A stretch of DNA of 34,531 bases from CAZTTG01 sp964615935 (GCA_964615935.1 CAZTTG010000069.1:1-34531); one strand, 5' to 3'; shown: positions 1 to 10,205, numbered from the stretch's first letter. Program-made: numbers and translations. Notes: generated from the letters alone by a model not told the origin.

Positions 1-2
1 AG

Positions 3-2381
3 AACCTGACCAAGAAGAACTCCTCGGTGGGCTGGGGCATCTTCTACTGGGTGGTGAACGTCGGCGCGGTCGCGGCCCCGATCATCGCCACCGCCATCCT
101 GGGCCGGCCGCACTCGGCCGACGGCTGGCAGATGCTCTTCTACGCCTGCGCCGCCTTCACCCTGTGCAACCTGCTGCTGCTCTTCACCTTCACGGACGTG
201 CCCTCGGGGGCCTCCAAGACCGAGAGCCCCTGGCAGGTGCTGGTGCGGACGATCGTCAACATCTTCGAGCCGCGCCTCCTGGTCTGGCTGGCGATCATGT
301 CCTGCTTCTGGCTGATGATGTACCAGCTCTGGGACCTGCACCCCAACTTCATCACCGACTGGGTCGACAGCTCCGGGGTGGCCCCCTACCTCTACCCCGG
401 CTGGCACGAGTACAGCGACCGGGGGCAGATCGGGGTGCAGCAGCAGATCCTGCTCAACACCAACGCCGCGCTGATCGTGCTCCTGATGGTGCCCCTCTCC
501 TGGGCCGTCCGGAAGATGCGCACCCTGACCGCGATGCTGGTGGGCATGTGCGTGGCCACCGTCGGGGTGGTGGTGGCGGGCCTGACCAGCAGCGGCTGGA
601 TGCTGCTGCTCGGCATCGTGTTCTTCTCCCTGGGCGAGATGTGGACCGGGCCCAAGAAGAACGAGTACCTGGGGCTGATCGCGCCGCCGGGCAAGAAGGC
701 GCTGTACCTGGGCTACGTGAACATCCCGGTGGGCATCGGCCTCTTCGTGGGCTCCTACATGGCCGGCTACCTGTACGGCAACTACGGGGAGAAGGCCACG
801 CTGGCCCTGAAGGAGCTGGGCAGCCGCACCGAGCTGGTGGGTCGCGCCGCCAAGGCGGCCGACTGGAGCGACGCCCTGGAGATCGCCCCGGACCTTCTGG
901 GCGTCGAGCGCGCTCGGGCCTTCGAGACGGCGATGGTCGAGATGGGCCGCGACAAGTCGGCCGCGGCCGCCCACCTCGAGGAGAGCTTTCGATACGACAG
1001 CGGGCACCTGACGAACCTGGCGCTGCCGTATCTGGCCCTGCAGCCGGACTACCGAAAGAAGGCCGTCAAGGGGCTTGCCCAGTCCTTCGCCGAGAGCGAG
1101 GACTCGGGGTGGAAGGCACTCGAGGAGACCGTCGAGGAGCTGGGCGAATCCCTCGCCGAGCACGAGGATGCAGAGCTGAAGGGCATCGAGGAGGCCATCG
1201 CGGGCTTGGCCGAGTCCTTCACCGAGCGCGAGGAGAAGGAGGGGGATGCCCGCGATGATGCCGACGAGGGGCTGGTGCGTTCCCTCGAGGGGATCGTCCA
1301 GAGGCTTGGCGACCTCTTCACTGAGCGCGGTGATGCGGAGCTGGAGGCCCTCGAGGAAATCGTCACAGGTGTGGCCGAATCCCTCGCCGAGCTCGAAGAG
1401 ACGAGGGAGCTGAGGGTTCTCGGTGAGCGCCTTTCCGATGGTCACGTGCAGCTCGAGGAGATCGAGCTGGCGCGCTTCGTCGACCTCCTGCCCGAGGCCA
1501 TTGGCGTCAAGCGGCCACAGGCCTTCGAGATGGTGCGCCACATCACCAACGAGGATCTGCCGGAGGAGGAGAAACAGGAGGACGAGGCCCTGATCGCCAT
1601 GCTCCACGAGCGCTTCGCCGGCGATCCCGCGACCCTGGACAACCTGGCCCTGGAGTACCTGGCCCAGGCGACCGACCGCATGGCCGAGGCCGTCTCGGCC
1701 ATGGAGTTCCCCGACCCGGTGAAGGACCTGGATTCCGAGCTGGGCATCGGCCGCACCAAGTCCTTCGCGGCCCTGGCGGTGGCCATGGGGGCCGGGGACG
1801 CCGAGGTGGACGCGGCCCTCCTCGAGCTGGGCGAGGCTCCCGCGGGCGCCGACCTGCGGCCGGCGGCCTACCTAGTTGCCCGGCCCCACCACCGCTTCAA
1901 CGCGGTGGCCCGGCGCGACTGGTCGCGCGACGTCGCCTTCCTGCGCGAGCTGATCGAGTCGGACGAGGGGGCCATGACCGCGGTCGCCAGGCGTGTCGAC
2001 GAGGACGGCGTCGAGGCCCTTCTGAAGCAGGACCCGCCGCCCGACGATCTTCTCTCACGCATTCGAGCCTTCGTGAGCCAGGAGCGCTGGAAGAAGCTCT
2101 CCGAGAAGCAGGGCCTGATCCAGAAGGCGCTGGACGCCAAGGGCTGGAGGCGCGTGCCCGAGCAGGCTGCGCGCCTGCTCGCGATGAACCCCTACGAGGC
2201 CCGCGCGCTGGTCTCGGTGGACGTGGGCGACTCGGCCAAGGTCGCCACGAAGCTCCTGTGGGAGAAGTACGACCCCCAGTACCGCGTGTGGCTGCCCTTC
2301 GCCGGCATCGGCCTCGTGGCCATCATCGCCCTGGCGATCTTCGGCCAGATGGCCAAGCGCTGGAAGGACATGGACGCCTGA
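3..2381 (+). CDS. POT-like MFS transporter with large repeat-bearing insertion, 5' partial
   Basis: The reading frame is already open at base 3 and the first visible residues (NLTKKNSSVGWGIFY) resemble a mid-protein MFS/POT segment, so the true start lies before the window and the GTG at 27 is internal. About seven hydrophobic helices are visible up to roughly residue 260 (numbered from base 27), including GEMWTGPKKNEYLG and LYLGYVNIPVGIG, which recall proton-coupled oligopeptide-type carriers. A final helix (VWLPFAGIGLVAIIALAIF) and a basic tail close the protein. Between them lie about 500 hydrophilic residues, which by MFS topology should be a periplasmic loop. The loop contains three related modules (near residues 285-345, 480-548, 563-620) and an acidic helical tandem repeat (347-470). 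It probably transports peptides or a related solute; the substrate cannot be read from sequence. Family confidence is good, subfamily moderate. Confidence 0.8.
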   Translation, partial: NLTKKNSSVGWGIFYWVVNVGAVAAPIIATAILGRPHSADGWQMLFYACAAFTLCNLLLLFTFTDVPSGASKTESPWQVLVRTIVNIFEPRLLVWLAIMSCFWLMMYQLWDLHPNFITDWVDSSGVAPYLYPGWHEYSDRGQIGVQQQILLNTNAALIVLLMVPLSWAVRKMRTLTAMLVGMCVATVGVVVAGLTSSGWMLLLGIVFFSLGEMWTGPKKNEYLGLIAPPGKKALYLGYVNIPVGIGLFVGSYMAGYLYGNYGEKATLALKELGSRTELVGRAAKAADWSDALEIAPDLLGVERARAFETAMVEMGRDKSAAAAHLEESFRYDSGHLTNLALPYLALQPDYRKKAVKGLAQSFAESEDSGWKALEETVEELGESLAEHEDAELKGIEEAIAGLAESFTEREEKEGDARDDADEGLVRSLEGIVQRLGDLFTERGDAELEALEEIVTGVAESLAELEETRELRVLGERLSDGHVQLEEIELARFVDLLPEAIGVKRPQAFEMVRHITNEDLPEEEKQEDEALIAMLHERFAGDPATLDNLALEYLAQATDRMAEAVSAMEFPDPVKDLDSELGIGRTKSFAALAVAMGAGDAEVDAALLELGEAPAGADLRPAAYLVARPHHRFNAVARRDWSRDVAFLRELIESDEGAMTAVARRVDEDGVEALLKQDPPPDDLLSRIRAFVSQERWKKLSEKQGLIQKALDAKGWRRVPEQAARLLAMNPYEARALVSVDVGDSAKVATKLLWEKYDPQYRVWLPFAGIGLVAIIALAIFGQMAKRWKDMDA
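1066..1434 (+). repeat. Acidic ~22-residue tandem repeats inside the MFS insertion
   Basis: The protein here shows about five degenerate copies of a helical unit resembling G-L-A-E-S-F-x-E-R-E-D-A-E-L-x-A-L-E-E. Examples are GLAQSFAESEDSGWKALEE, GESLAEHEDAELKGIEE, RLGDLFTERGDAELEALEE and GVAESLAELEE. Spacing is uneven, about 20-33 residues. It looks like a solvent-exposed alpha-helical or coiled-coil stretch. Similarity is clear at protein level and only partial at DNA level, so the duplication is not recent. Confidence 0.7.
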
Positions 2382-2397
2382 TCGGGAGGGCGCGGGC

Positions 2398-2805
2398 ATG
2401 AAGGGCAAGACCAACGCCAAGACCCACGAGGAGTACATCGCCGGGGTCGAGGAGAAGCGGCGCGAGGACGTGCAGCGCCTCCACGATCTGGTGCGCGAGG
2501 TGGCCCCCGAGCTGGAGCCCACCATGGAGTTCGGCTTCATGGGCTACGGCCGGTACCACTACCGCTACGCCAGCGGCCGCGAGGGCGAGTGGATGAAGAT
2601 CGGGATCGCCAACAACAAGCAGTACATCTCGCTGTACTGCTGCGCCGGCGACGAGCGGGGCTACGTGGCCGAGCGGTACAGGAAGCGCCTGCCCAAGGCG
2701 AACATCGGCAAGAGCTGCGTGCGCTTCAAGCGCCTCTCGGACCTGAACGGGAAGGCCCTGCGGGACCTCATCCGCGAGGCGGCGGCCATGAAGGAGCAGG
2801 CCTGA
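2398..2805 (+). CDS. DUF1801 (YdhG-like) domain protein
   Basis: This is a small soluble protein of 135 residues. The overall pattern (early helix EEYIAGVEEKRREDVQRLHD, then PTMEFGFMGYGRYHY, then MKIGIANNKQYISLY) matches the DUF1801 family, a compact fold seen in B. subtilis YdhG, for which an iron-chaperone role has been suggested. No catalytic residues are evident and the function in this organism is unknown. The start is supported by GGGAGG at 2384-2389, eight bases before the ATG. It begins 16 bases after the transporter stop, so the two could be cotranscribed. Its stop is only three bases from the stop of the convergent aas gene. Family assignment is fairly sure; function is open. Confidence 0.82.
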   Translation: MKGKTNAKTHEEYIAGVEEKRREDVQRLHDLVREVAPELEPTMEFGFMGYGRYHYRYASGREGEWMKIGIANNKQYISLYCCAGDERGYVAERYRKRLPKANIGKSCVRFKRLSDLNGKALRDLIREAAAMKEQA

Positions 2806-2808
2806 GCC

Positions 2809-5800
2809 TCAGGGGGCGGTGGGGAGCCGCTCCGCCGCCACCCGCCGCAGGCCCGCCAGGTCGACCTTGCCCGTCCCCAGCCGCGGGATGGCCTCGACCT
2901 CGACGAAGCAGCCCTCCCGGGGCAGGAAGAGGGCCGGCAGGCCCCTCGCCCTCGAGCCGTCGAGGATCTCCCGCGCGCTGACCGCGAGCGGGGTGTGCAC
3001 CACCACCAGGCGCTCGCCCTTCCGCTCGTCCGGCAGGGAGGTGACGAAGAGCTCCGCCGGCTCCTCTCCCTCCCCCCCGGCGAGGCGCGCGTGCAGCTCG
3101 GCCAGGATTCGCGAGAGCTCCTCCTCCACCCGGCCGTGGGGCACCATCTCGCCCCCGATCTTGCTGAAGCGCGCCAGGCGATCGGTGAGCTCCAGGAAAC
3201 CGTCGGCGTCCAGGCGCCCGATGTCGCCGGTGACGTACCAGCCGCCGCGCATCACCCCGGCGGTGAGGTCGGGCCTCTCCAGGTAGCCCTGCATCACGCC
3301 GGCTCCGCGGACCAGGATCAGGCCCTCATCGCCCGGCTCGCGCGGCGCTCCGCCCTCGGGATCGACCACCCGCACCGCCACCCCGGGCAGGGGCCGCCCG
3401 ACGGTCCCCGGCTTGTGGCCCAGCTCGCGCCACCCGTCGAGCTCGCGGTCGGGGACGTTGACCGACACCACCGGCGAGAGCTCGGTGCAGCCGTAGCCCT
3501 CCAGGAGCGGCAGGCCGAAGCTCTCCTCCCAGCGTCGCGCCAGGTCCCGCGGCAGCTTCTCGGCGCCCACCACCGCGAGCCGCACCGAGGCCAGCTCCTC
3601 GCTCCGGCAGCGCCTCAGCCAGGCCCGAAAGAAGGCCGGGGTCCCGATCATCAGGCCGACGCGCTCGGCCGCGCACAGGCGCCCCACCCCGCGGGCGTCG
3701 AAGGGATCCGGGCAGCAGGCCGCGGTCGCGCCCGTCAAGAGGGGCAGCCACAGCGCGGCGGTGTACCCGAAGCCGTGGAAGTGCGGGAGCACGCCCAGCA
3801 CCGCCTCGCCCGCGCGCAGACCGAAGACCGTCTCCACCGCCTCGAGGTTGGCCAGCACGTTGCCGTGCGAGAGCACCACGCCCTTGGGCTCGCCCGTGCT
3901 CCCGCTGGAGAAGAGGATCGTCGCCGTGCCCCGCCCGTCCGCGGGGAGCGCCAGGAGCCGCGCCAGCAGCCTCGCCGGCAGGAGGGTCGCCAGGAGCCAG
4001 AGGAGGCGCCGCCCGCGGCCGGCCTCCCCCATCAGGTCCTCCAGGGCGATGGATCCCGGCGGCGCCTCCGACTCGCCGCGCCCGAGCGCCTCGAGGAAGC
4101 GCCGGGAGGTGATCACGCGCGCCAGGCCGGCCTGACGGATCGGGCTCTCGAGCCCCTTCGGGCCCAGGGTGTAGTTCAGGTTGACCGGCACCCGACCGTC
4201 GAGGGAGAGGGCCAGGTTGGCCAGGGTGCTCCCGGCGCCGGGCGGCAGGAGCACCCCGACGTTGGGCTCGTCGCCGAGCCGCTTCGCGAGCAGCGAGCGC
4301 AGGATCAGGGACCCGGCCAGGAGGCGGCGGAAGCTCAGGCGCGTTCCGGTGGAGTCCACCACCGCCGTGCGGCGCGCGTGGCGGCGGGCGCTCGCGAGGA
4401 AGCGCCGCGGCAGGGTTCCCGACTCCCCGGCGCGCTCCTCGCGCGCCACGGCGGAGAGCTCCTGCACGGCCGCGCGGACCTCGTGCCGCGAGGACTCGGG
4501 CGGGAGCGGCGCGCCGAAGGCCACGTGCACCGGGCAGGGGATGCGGCGCGGGCGCTTCCAGGGGATGCGGCCCGCGGAGTAGCTGAAGAGGCTGCCCCAC
4601 ACCCCGTCCAGGCAGGCGGGGACGATGGGCGCCCCGGCCGTGCGGGCGATCTTCTCGAACCCGCGGGCGAAGGGCAGCAGCGCGCCGCTGCGCGAGATCG
4701 AGCCCTCGGCGAAGATGCACACCAGCTCCCCACGCGCCACCCGCTGGGCCGCCAGCCGCAGGGAGCGCAGCTTCTCCTTGTGGCCGTCGGTGGAGGCGAT
4801 GGGGATGGTCTTCATCAGCCGGCAGAAGGCGCCCAGCACCGGGATCTCGAAGAAGGGCCGGTACATCAGGAAGCGCACCGGCCGGGGCGAGGCCGCGCTG
4901 ATGAGGACGGCGTCGGCGAGGGAGAGGTGGTTGCTGACGATCAGGGCGCCCCCCCGCGCCGGCAGGTTCTCCGCGCCGTGCACCCGCACGCGCCAGATCG
5001 CTCGCACCAGGGTGAGGGCGCCCAGGCGGATCGCGAACTCGGCCGTCCACACCAGCGAGGCCGCGGTGAAGGCGAGGAGCAGCCCGCCCAGCACGGCGAA
5101 CAGCGCGGGCGGCTCGAGATCCAGCACCCCCACCAGGAGGGCGTGCAGCCCGGCCGCCAGCAGCACGCCGGTGTAGTCGGCCACCTCGGAGAGCCCCAGC
5201 ACCGCCCCGCGCCGGTCGGGCCGCGCGCGCTGCTGGATCAGGGCCCGGATGGGCACCGAGAAGAAGCCCGCCGAGAAGCCGGCCGCCAGGAGGCTCCCGC
5301 TGAACCAGCCGGCCGAGCGGGTGAGGCCGGCGGCCGCGAACAGGGCGACCGCCATGCCGGCGAGCCCCATGGGCACGAAGCCGGTCTCCACCTTGTCGCC
5401 CGACAGCCGGCCCGCCAGCAGGCTGCCCGCGGCCACACCGACGGTCAGGGCCGCCAGCCTCAGGCTGGTCTCCGAGCCTCGCAGGCCCAGCCAGGAGCCG
5501 TACTCGTTGATCGAGAGCAGCATGGCCGAGGCGATCAGCCAGAACATCCCGCCGGCCAGGATGGCCAAGAGCAGCGGCCGGTCGCGCCTCGCCTCGCGCA
5601 GGCTCCTGCGGGCGACGGACAGCGTGTCGAGCCGCCGTCGCGGATCCGGCGCGGCCGCGGGCAGCTGGCGGATCCCCAGGGACGCGAGGACACCCAGGGC
5701 GGCGACCCCCAGGAAGAGCGGCGCCGGTCCCGGCCCCGCTCCGGCGTAGGCGTCGAGCAGGAGCCCCCCCACCAGGATCCCCCCCAGCATGGCCAGGAAG

Positions 5801-6258
5801 GAGGTCATCTGGATCAGGCCGTTGCCGCGGCTGAGGTCGCGCTCGGGGATCAGCTCGGGGATGGTCCCGTAGCGGCTCGGCCCGTACAGGGCGCTCTGCA
5901 GGCCCATCAGGAAGAGGCTGGCGAGCAGGAGCGGGAAGTTGCCCAGGAGGAGCCCCAGCCCGGCCAGGGCCATGACCCCCACCTCGGCCAGCTTGGCCCC
6001 GCGGATGATCCGGCTCTTGGAGACCCGATCGGCGAGGGCCCCCGCCCAGAGCGAGGTCATCAGGAAGGGCAGGGCGAAGAGGGCCTGCCCCAGCGAGGGC
6101 CCCCACGCGCGCACCCACTCGCTCTCCCCCAGCCAGGCGACGCCCCCCGACACCGCCAAGAGCAGCACGAACTGCTTGAGGGCGTTGTCGTTGAACACCC
6201 CCAGGAACTGGGTGAGCGCCAGCGAGAGGAAGGAGCGGTCGCGCAGCAGGTGGAACAT
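2809..6258 (-). CDS. aas: Fused LplT-like flippase / PlsC acyltransferase / acyl-ACP synthetase (Aas)
   Basis: This 1149-residue protein combines three activities for recycling lysophospholipids at the inner membrane. Residues ~1-405 are an MFS domain like the lysophospholipid transporter LplT (start MFHLLRDRSFLSLALTQF, FNDNALKQFV). Residues ~425-620 are a PlsC/LPLAT acyltransferase with the HX4D motif in NHLSLAD (H444, D449) and the FAEGS motif (E518, G519). Residues ~640-1149 are an AMP-binding acyl-activating enzyme with the phosphate loop SSGSTGEPKG (~780), GYGCTE (921-926), YVTGD (~1010) and the late lysine of GTGK (~1130). In E. coli LplT and Aas are separate proteins; the one-chain form is known elsewhere. 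All key motifs are present, so it should be active. It lies 119 bases downstream of thiC on the same strand, probably with its own promoter. Confidence 0.93.
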   Translation of the reverse strand: MFHLLRDRSFLSLALTQFLGVFNDNALKQFVLLLAVSGGVAWLGESEWVRAWGPSLGQALFALPFLMTSLWAGALADRVSKSRIIRGAKLAEVGVMALAGLGLLLGNFPLLLASLFLMGLQSALYGPSRYGTIPELIPERDLSRGNGLIQMTSFLAMLGGILVGGLLLDAYAGAGPGPAPLFLGVAALGVLASLGIRQLPAAAPDPRRRLDTLSVARRSLREARRDRPLLLAILAGGMFWLIASAMLLSINEYGSWLGLRGSETSLRLAALTVGVAAGSLLAGRLSGDKVETGFVPMGLAGMAVALFAAAGLTRSAGWFSGSLLAAGFSAGFFSVPIRALIQQRARPDRRGAVLGLSEVADYTGVLLAAGLHALLVGVLDLEPPALFAVLGGLLLAFTAASLVWTAEFAIRLGALTLVRAIWRVRVHGAENLPARGGALIVSNHLSLADAVLISAASPRPVRFLMYRPFFEIPVLGAFCRLMKTIPIASTDGHKEKLRSLRLAAQRVARGELVCIFAEGSISRSGALLPFARGFEKIARTAGAPIVPACLDGVWGSLFSYSAGRIPWKRPRRIPCPVHVAFGAPLPPESSRHEVRAAVQELSAVAREERAGESGTLPRRFLASARRHARRTAVVDSTGTRLSFRRLLAGSLILRSLLAKRLGDEPNVGVLLPPGAGSTLANLALSLDGRVPVNLNYTLGPKGLESPIRQAGLARVITSRRFLEALGRGESEAPPGSIALEDLMGEAGRGRRLLWLLATLLPARLLARLLALPADGRGTATILFSSGSTGEPKGVVLSHGNVLANLEAVETVFGLRAGEAVLGVLPHFHGFGYTAALWLPLLTGATAACCPDPFDARGVGRLCAAERVGLMIGTPAFFRAWLRRCRSEELASVRLAVVGAEKLPRDLARRWEESFGLPLLEGYGCTELSPVVSVNVPDRELDGWRELGHKPGTVGRPLPGVAVRVVDPEGGAPREPGDEGLILVRGAGVMQGYLERPDLTAGVMRGGWYVTGDIGRLDADGFLELTDRLARFSKIGGEMVPHGRVEEELSRILAELHARLAGGEGEEPAELFVTSLPDERKGERLVVVHTPLAVSAREILDGSRARGLPALFLPREGCFVEVEAIPRLGTGKVDLAGLRRVAAERLPTAP

Positions 6259-6377
6259 GGTCGGTCCGGACGGCCGGCGGGGAGGCTTCTCGGGCGAAGG
6301 CCCCGCCCGACATTAAGGATCGGGAACGGAGCCCCGCACCGGCGGCCAAAAGAACCGGCCCAACCGATTAGCTGCGC

Positions 6378-8018
<1,641 letters not shown>

Positions 8019-8030
8019 CGAGTGTCCTGC

Positions 8031-8112
8031 TTTCCTACGCCGGCATGATCCGGATCAGGTTCGAGGGGTGCTTCTCAGGCGCCCTCTGGGGCGCCGCCCC
8101 CAGCAGAAGCCG
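8031..8112 (-). promoter_or_regulatory. TPP riboswitch (THI element) of thiC
   Basis: Read on the minus strand, the leader contains the conserved pyrimidine-sensing segment CCTGAGA (complement near 8075-8081) and then CACCC. This is followed by the pyrophosphate-sensing segment TCGAACCTGATCCGGATCA and GCCGGCGTAGGAAAG, the hallmarks of the thiamine pyrophosphate aptamer. A variable GC hairpin (GGCGCCCCAGAGGGCGCC) is the P3 region. The aptamer ends about 13 bases from the thiC ATG with no terminator hairpin or U run between. Binding of TPP is therefore inferred to hide the ribosome site rather than end transcription. Outer boundaries are approximate. Confidence 0.95.
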
Positions 8113-8310
8113 GCGGCGGGTGCCGCACGGTGCGGTCTGCTGCACGAACCTCCAAATGTAGCGGCGGGCCGGGCGGGGACCAGGGCAAAAGCCCGCGTCG
8201 GCCGCGGGCGCCCCCACCCGGGCCTTGACCGGCACGCCGCTCGTGCAACACTGCCGTGGACGCTCGAGAAGAGCGCCCCGCCGCCCGGGGACCACGCCCG
8301 GCGGCCCCCC

Positions 8311-8763
8311 ATGCCCACCCGCGCGCTCCCGGCCCTGCTGCTCCTCCTCCTGCTCGGCGGCTGCGACCGTCGATGCACCGCCCATCACCCCAACGGCGTG
8401 CTGCGCTCGGCGGGGAAGCAGACCCTCGTGGGGGGAGCGAAGACGGGGGAGTGGACGTACTGGCACCGCGACGGGGAGATCCGCGAGCGCGGCCGCTACC
8501 GCGACGGGCGGCGGACGGGTGTCTGGAGCCAGTTCCACCGCAACGGTCAGATCCACTCGCGGGGAGAGCGGAGCTGGAACGGCGAGACGGGAGCGGCCGA
8601 GCGAGGCGGTGAGTGGGTCTTCTGGTACCAGAACGGCGTGGTGGAGTCCCGGGGTCGCTTCGAGCGCGGCCTGCGCGAGGGTCCCTGGTCCTTCTGGACC
8701 GACACCGGCGAGCCCCGGCCCGCGGCGAGCGGGACCTACGTCGCGGGCGAGCGCGCGCGGTAG
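8311..8763 (+). CDS. MORN-repeat (YwqK-like) lipoprotein
   Basis: This 150-residue protein begins with a lipoprotein signal (PTRALPALLLLLLLGGC) and a canonical lipobox LGGC with C18 as lipidation site. The mature part carries three to four MORN_2-type repeats: GEWTYWHRDGEIRERGRY, GVWSQFHRNGQIHSRGE, GEWVFWYQNGVVESRGRF and GPWSFWTDTGEP. Such proteins are often named after YwqK, annotated as an antitoxin, but a toxin partner is not visible here and the role is unknown. I chose the ATG at 8311 because it starts the signal peptide directly; the frame stays open far upstream over thiC, which is a GC-rich artefact. No clear ribosome site precedes it. It is divergent from thiC. Confidence 0.82.
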   Translation: MPTRALPALLLLLLLGGCDRRCTAHHPNGVLRSAGKQTLVGGAKTGEWTYWHRDGEIRERGRYRDGRRTGVWSQFHRNGQIHSRGERSWNGETGAAERGGEWVFWYQNGVVESRGRFERGLREGPWSFWTDTGEPRPAASGTYVAGERAR

Positions 8764-9115
8764 GGCCGGCCGCCAGGTCCGGGCCGTCGCGCGCGGGCTC
8801 CCCTCCGGAGCCGCGGCGGCCTGCCCCTCCCCCCGCGGGAGGACCTCGGTCGTTGACGGGATCGCGCCGGGCGGTCATCCTGGAGGACGTCGGCGAATCC
8901 TCGCCGGGAAAGGAGCGGCTCCCATGCGAAACGAACAGGCCATTGTCCGACCGGCTGGAGCTGCTCTCGAGGAACAGCGCGGCTAGGCAAGACCCCCTCG
9001 CCCGACTCCTCGCGGGCCGCTCCGGCCCCCCGATGTATCGTCCGCGAACCGTAGCGGTTCGCTCGCAGCCCGCGCGCGGTCCCACCGCGCCTGCATCGGA
9101 ACCGAGGAGTCGGAG
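8764..9115. other. Gene-poor spacer between lipoprotein gene and rsgA
   Basis: These 352 bases contain no recognisable gene. Near the middle is a possible 20-codon open frame with a good ribosome site, listed separately. There are two short perfect inverted repeats: CGGCGA-ATCC-TCGCCG at 8891-8906, and GCGAACCG-TAG-CGGTTCGC at 9044-9062. Repeats of this size are expected by chance at this base composition, so no function is claimed. The promoter of rsgA probably lies here, but I cannot point to convincing -35/-10 boxes. Confidence 0.5.
8924..8986 (+). CDS. Possible 20-residue leader or small protein
   Basis: The ATG at 8924 follows AAAGGAG (8909-8915) by eight bases, the best ribosome-binding match in this spacer, and reads 20 codons (MRNEQAIVRPAGAALEEQRG) to TAG. 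The GGAG of the ribosome site can pair with CTCC just before the ATG (three-base loop), which could regulate it. The peptide matches nothing I recognise, has no membrane segment and could be chance. It ends 129 bases before rsgA. Confidence 0.22.
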   Translation: MRNEQAIVRPAGAALEEQRG

Positions 9116-10189
9116 TTGAATCGACTGGAGCAGTACGGATGGTCGGCCCACTTCGAGGCCGGCCTCGAGCAGCTGGGGGCCGGCTCGGGCGAGCCCGCCC
9201 GGATCGTCGCCGAGCACAAGAGCGTCTACCGCGTCCAGACCGCCGAACGCGAGCGGACGGCCGCCCTCGCCGGCCGCCTGCGGCGCGAGGCCGCCGGGGA
9301 GGAGGGGCGCCCCGCGGTCGGGGACTGGATCCTCCTCCTGGCGCCGCCGGGGGAGGGCCGCGCCCTGATCCACGCCGTCCTCCCCCGCCGCAGCGCGCTC
9401 GCGCGCAAGGCCGCCGGCCGGCGGACGTCGCCCCAGGTCGTGGCCGCCAACCTGGACACCGTCTTCCTGGTCAGCTCGCTGAACCGGGACCTCAACCCGC
9501 GGCGCATCGAGCGCTACCTCACCGCCATCTACGAGGGCGGGGCGAGCCCCGTCATCGTGCTCAGCAAGGCCGACCTGTGCGATGACGTCGAGGGACGCCG
9601 GGCGGAGGTCGAGGGCGCCGCCGTCGGCGTTCCGGTGTGCGCGCTGAGCACCCGGACCGGCGAGGGGATGGAGTCGCTCGAGCCCCACCTGAGGCCCGGG
9701 CGGACCGTCGCCCTGGTGGGCTCCTCCGGGGTGGGCAAGTCCACCCTGATCAACCACCTGCTCGGCGAGGAGGTCCTGGCCGTGCGCGAGATCCGCGAGG
9801 ACGACGACCGCGGCCGCCACGCCACGACGCACCGCCAGCTCCTCCTCCTGCCGCAGGGCGCCCTGGTCATCGACACCCCGGGGATGCGGGAGCTGGGCCT
9901 GGCCGACGGCGAGGCGGGCCTGCGGGACGCCTTCGCCGAGATCGAGGAGCTGGTCGGCGGCTGCCGCTTCGGCGACTGCCGCCACGAGTCCGAGCCGGGC
10001 TGCGCGGTCCTGCGGGCGCTGGAGGAGGGCTCCCTCGATCCGGACCGCCTGGAGAGCTACCGCAAGCTCCAGCGCGAGCTCGCCTTCCAGGCGCGGCAGG
10101 ACGACGTGCGCCTGCGCCTCGCCGAGCAGCGCCGCTGGAAGAGGATCACCCTGGACTACCGCAGGAGGTCCCGCTCGGACGAGCCCTGA
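9116..10189 (+). CDS. rsgA: Ribosome small-subunit biogenesis GTPase RsgA
   Basis: This circularly permuted GTPase of 357 residues assists late 30S maturation. An N-terminal OB-fold is followed by G4 (LSKADL) and then G1 (SSGVGKST, starting near residue 203). Next come the G2 region with RHATTHRQ and G3 DTPGM, the permuted order that defines the YjeQ/RsgA family. The C-terminal zinc-knuckle is C-x4-C-x-H-x5-C (C283, C288, H290, C296). The start is TTG at 9116, chosen because GAGGAG at 9104-9109 lies six bases upstream and the protein begins as family members do. It converges on the TPR gene, with 16 bases between the two stops. Assignment is very sure. Confidence 0.97.
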   Translation: MNRLEQYGWSAHFEAGLEQLGAGSGEPARIVAEHKSVYRVQTAERERTAALAGRLRREAAGEEGRPAVGDWILLLAPPGEGRALIHAVLPRRSALARKAAGRRTSPQVVAANLDTVFLVSSLNRDLNPRRIERYLTAIYEGGASPVIVLSKADLCDDVEGRRAEVEGAAVGVPVCALSTRTGEGMESLEPHLRPGRTVALVGSSGVGKSTLINHLLGEEVLAVREIREDDDRGRHATTHRQLLLLPQGALVIDTPGMRELGLADGEAGLRDAFAEIEELVGGCRFGDCRHESEPGCAVLRALEEGSLDPDRLESYRKLQRELAFQARQDDVRLRLAEQRRWKRITLDYRRRSRSDEP

Positions 10190-10205
10190 GCCCGGGCACC
10201 GCGGA

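Noticed and set aside
6290..6310. 7-bp inverted repeat between thiC and aas as a terminator
   Set aside because: No T run on the relevant strand, and arms of this size are common by chance here.
9044..9062. 8-bp inverted repeat GCGAACCG-TAG-CGGTTCGC ahead of rsgA
   Set aside because: It is isolated, and by a rough estimate several such repeats are expected by chance in a window of this length and GC; there is no supporting context.
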